Shown piece by piece: positions 6,303 through 6,811 of a stretch of 6,811 bases of DNA. The position numbers and the translations under genes were made by a program. Position 1 is the stretch's first letter. Each line of letters starts with the position of its first letter. The notes under the pieces were generated by a model, which was not told where the DNA came from, did not search any database, and saw only the letters and a list, made by a program, of their open reading frames with translations. The DNA comes from Lentisphaeria bacterium (GTDB lineage: Bacteria > Verrucomicrobiota > Lentisphaeria > Victivallales > UBA1829), in assembly GCA_017504325.1 (NCBI GenBank), contig JAFVRL010000145.1:1-6811 (forward strand), written 5' to 3'.

Positions 6303-6811
6303 ATGAACAGAATCGTAACAAGTATCGTGATTTTTGTTTCCGCAGCAGCTTTGTTATGTGGAGCAGAATTCAAGTTGACCGACAATGGTAAGGCCGCAAG
6401 CAGTATCATTCTGCGGAAAAATGCTTCCGACATTGAAAAGCACGCGGCAAAGGAGCTTTCCGTATTTCTGGGAAAGATCTCCGGCGGTGAAAAACCGGTC
6501 ATCGGCATTGTACCGGTAAAGGGCAAATACCCCATTTATCTGGAACTGACCGATGATAAAAGAGTGGGGGAAGAAGGCTTTAAGATCACCGCAAAGAAAG
6601 ATGCCTTGCGGATCGCCGGAAAAGAACCCATCGGGATTTTGTACGGTGTTTATGAAGTTCTGAAAAAAGACGGCGGGATCTGGTGGCTTCTTCCCGGTGC
6701 CGACGGGGAATATTTTACGGTAAAACCCACCATTACTGTAAAAGAGGGGGAAAGGATCAAAAATCCTGATTTTTCCTACCGCAGTCTTTCTGCTATATGT
6801 ATGAACTCTGA
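6303..6811 (+). CDS. Second exported DUF4838-family-like protein, N-terminal 169 residues (runs off right edge)
   Basis: The reading frame stays open from the ATG to the window end. It begins with a signal peptide (MNRIVTSIVIFVSAAALLCG, likely cut after Ala21). Cys19 is preceded by Leu-Leu, a poor lipobox, so a lipoprotein is less likely. The mature start is clearly related to the gene upstream: over 38 ungapped positions (residues 25-62 here, 24-61 there) I count 21 identities, including NGKAA and KNAS. Later shared landmarks are LYGVYEVL (113-120; LYGAYTFL upstream) and WWLLPG (127-132; RWFLPG upstream), then the step into the presumed barrel (NPDFSYRSLS, 154-163). Only the hybrid domain and its exit are in view. 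The DUF4838 barrel is therefore inferred from the paralogue, not seen. Role: probably an exported carbohydrate-active protein working with its neighbour, in the same operon. Confidence 0.85.
   Translation, partial: MNRIVTSIVIFVSAAALLCGAEFKLTDNGKAASSIILRKNASDIEKHAAKELSVFLGKISGGEKPVIGIVPVKGKYPIYLELTDDKRVGEEGFKITAKKDALRIAGKEPIGILYGVYEVLKKDGGIWWLLPGADGEYFTVKPTITVKEGERIKNPDFSYRSLSAICMNS

Noticed and set aside
6357..6362. Lipoprotein signal (Cys19) in the right-edge protein
   Set aside because: The residues before Cys are Leu-Leu rather than a small residue at -1. Cleavage after Ala21, as in the paralogue, fits better.

Overview
The window looks like ordinary chromosome from a free-living or gut-associated Gram-negative-type bacterium. 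The best guess is a member of Lentisphaerota (Victivallis-like) or another PVC/Bacteroidota-type glycan degrader. That guess rests on two large exported DUF4838 (GH163-like) proteins in tandem, one carrying a CBM9-type module. Proteins of this kind are, to my knowledge, abundant in those lineages. The conserved genes (transketolase, RuvB) are consistent with this but do not prove it.

Layout: (1) Bases 1-163, minus strand: the start of an unrecognised gene that leaves the window. (2) Bases 164-252: a short gap with a strong hairpin, probably the transketolase terminator. (3) Bases 253-2247, minus strand: complete transketolase. (4) Bases 2248-2357: an AT-rich divergent promoter region with candidate overlapping promoters for transketolase and ruvB. 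(5) Bases 2358-3407, plus strand: complete RuvB. (6) Bases 3455-6289, plus strand: a 944-residue exported protein with an N-terminal hybrid domain, a DUF4838 barrel, a helical region, a CBM9-like module and a C-terminal beta-sandwich-like tail. (7) Bases 6303-6811, plus strand: the first 169 residues of a second, paralogous exported DUF4838-type protein, 13 bases after the previous stop.

Transketolase (central carbon metabolism) and RuvB (recombination) are housekeeping genes in the cytoplasm. The two exported proteins form a tight pair and probably act together on an extracellular or periplasmic glycan. No terminator or clear promoter separates ruvB from the first of them, so read-through from ruvB is possible. 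No stretch over 300 bases lacks a gene. I saw no mobile element, CRISPR array, tRNA or rRNA. I did not find a new defence or regulatory system. The most interesting part is the paralogous secreted-enzyme pair and whatever follows it beyond the right edge.
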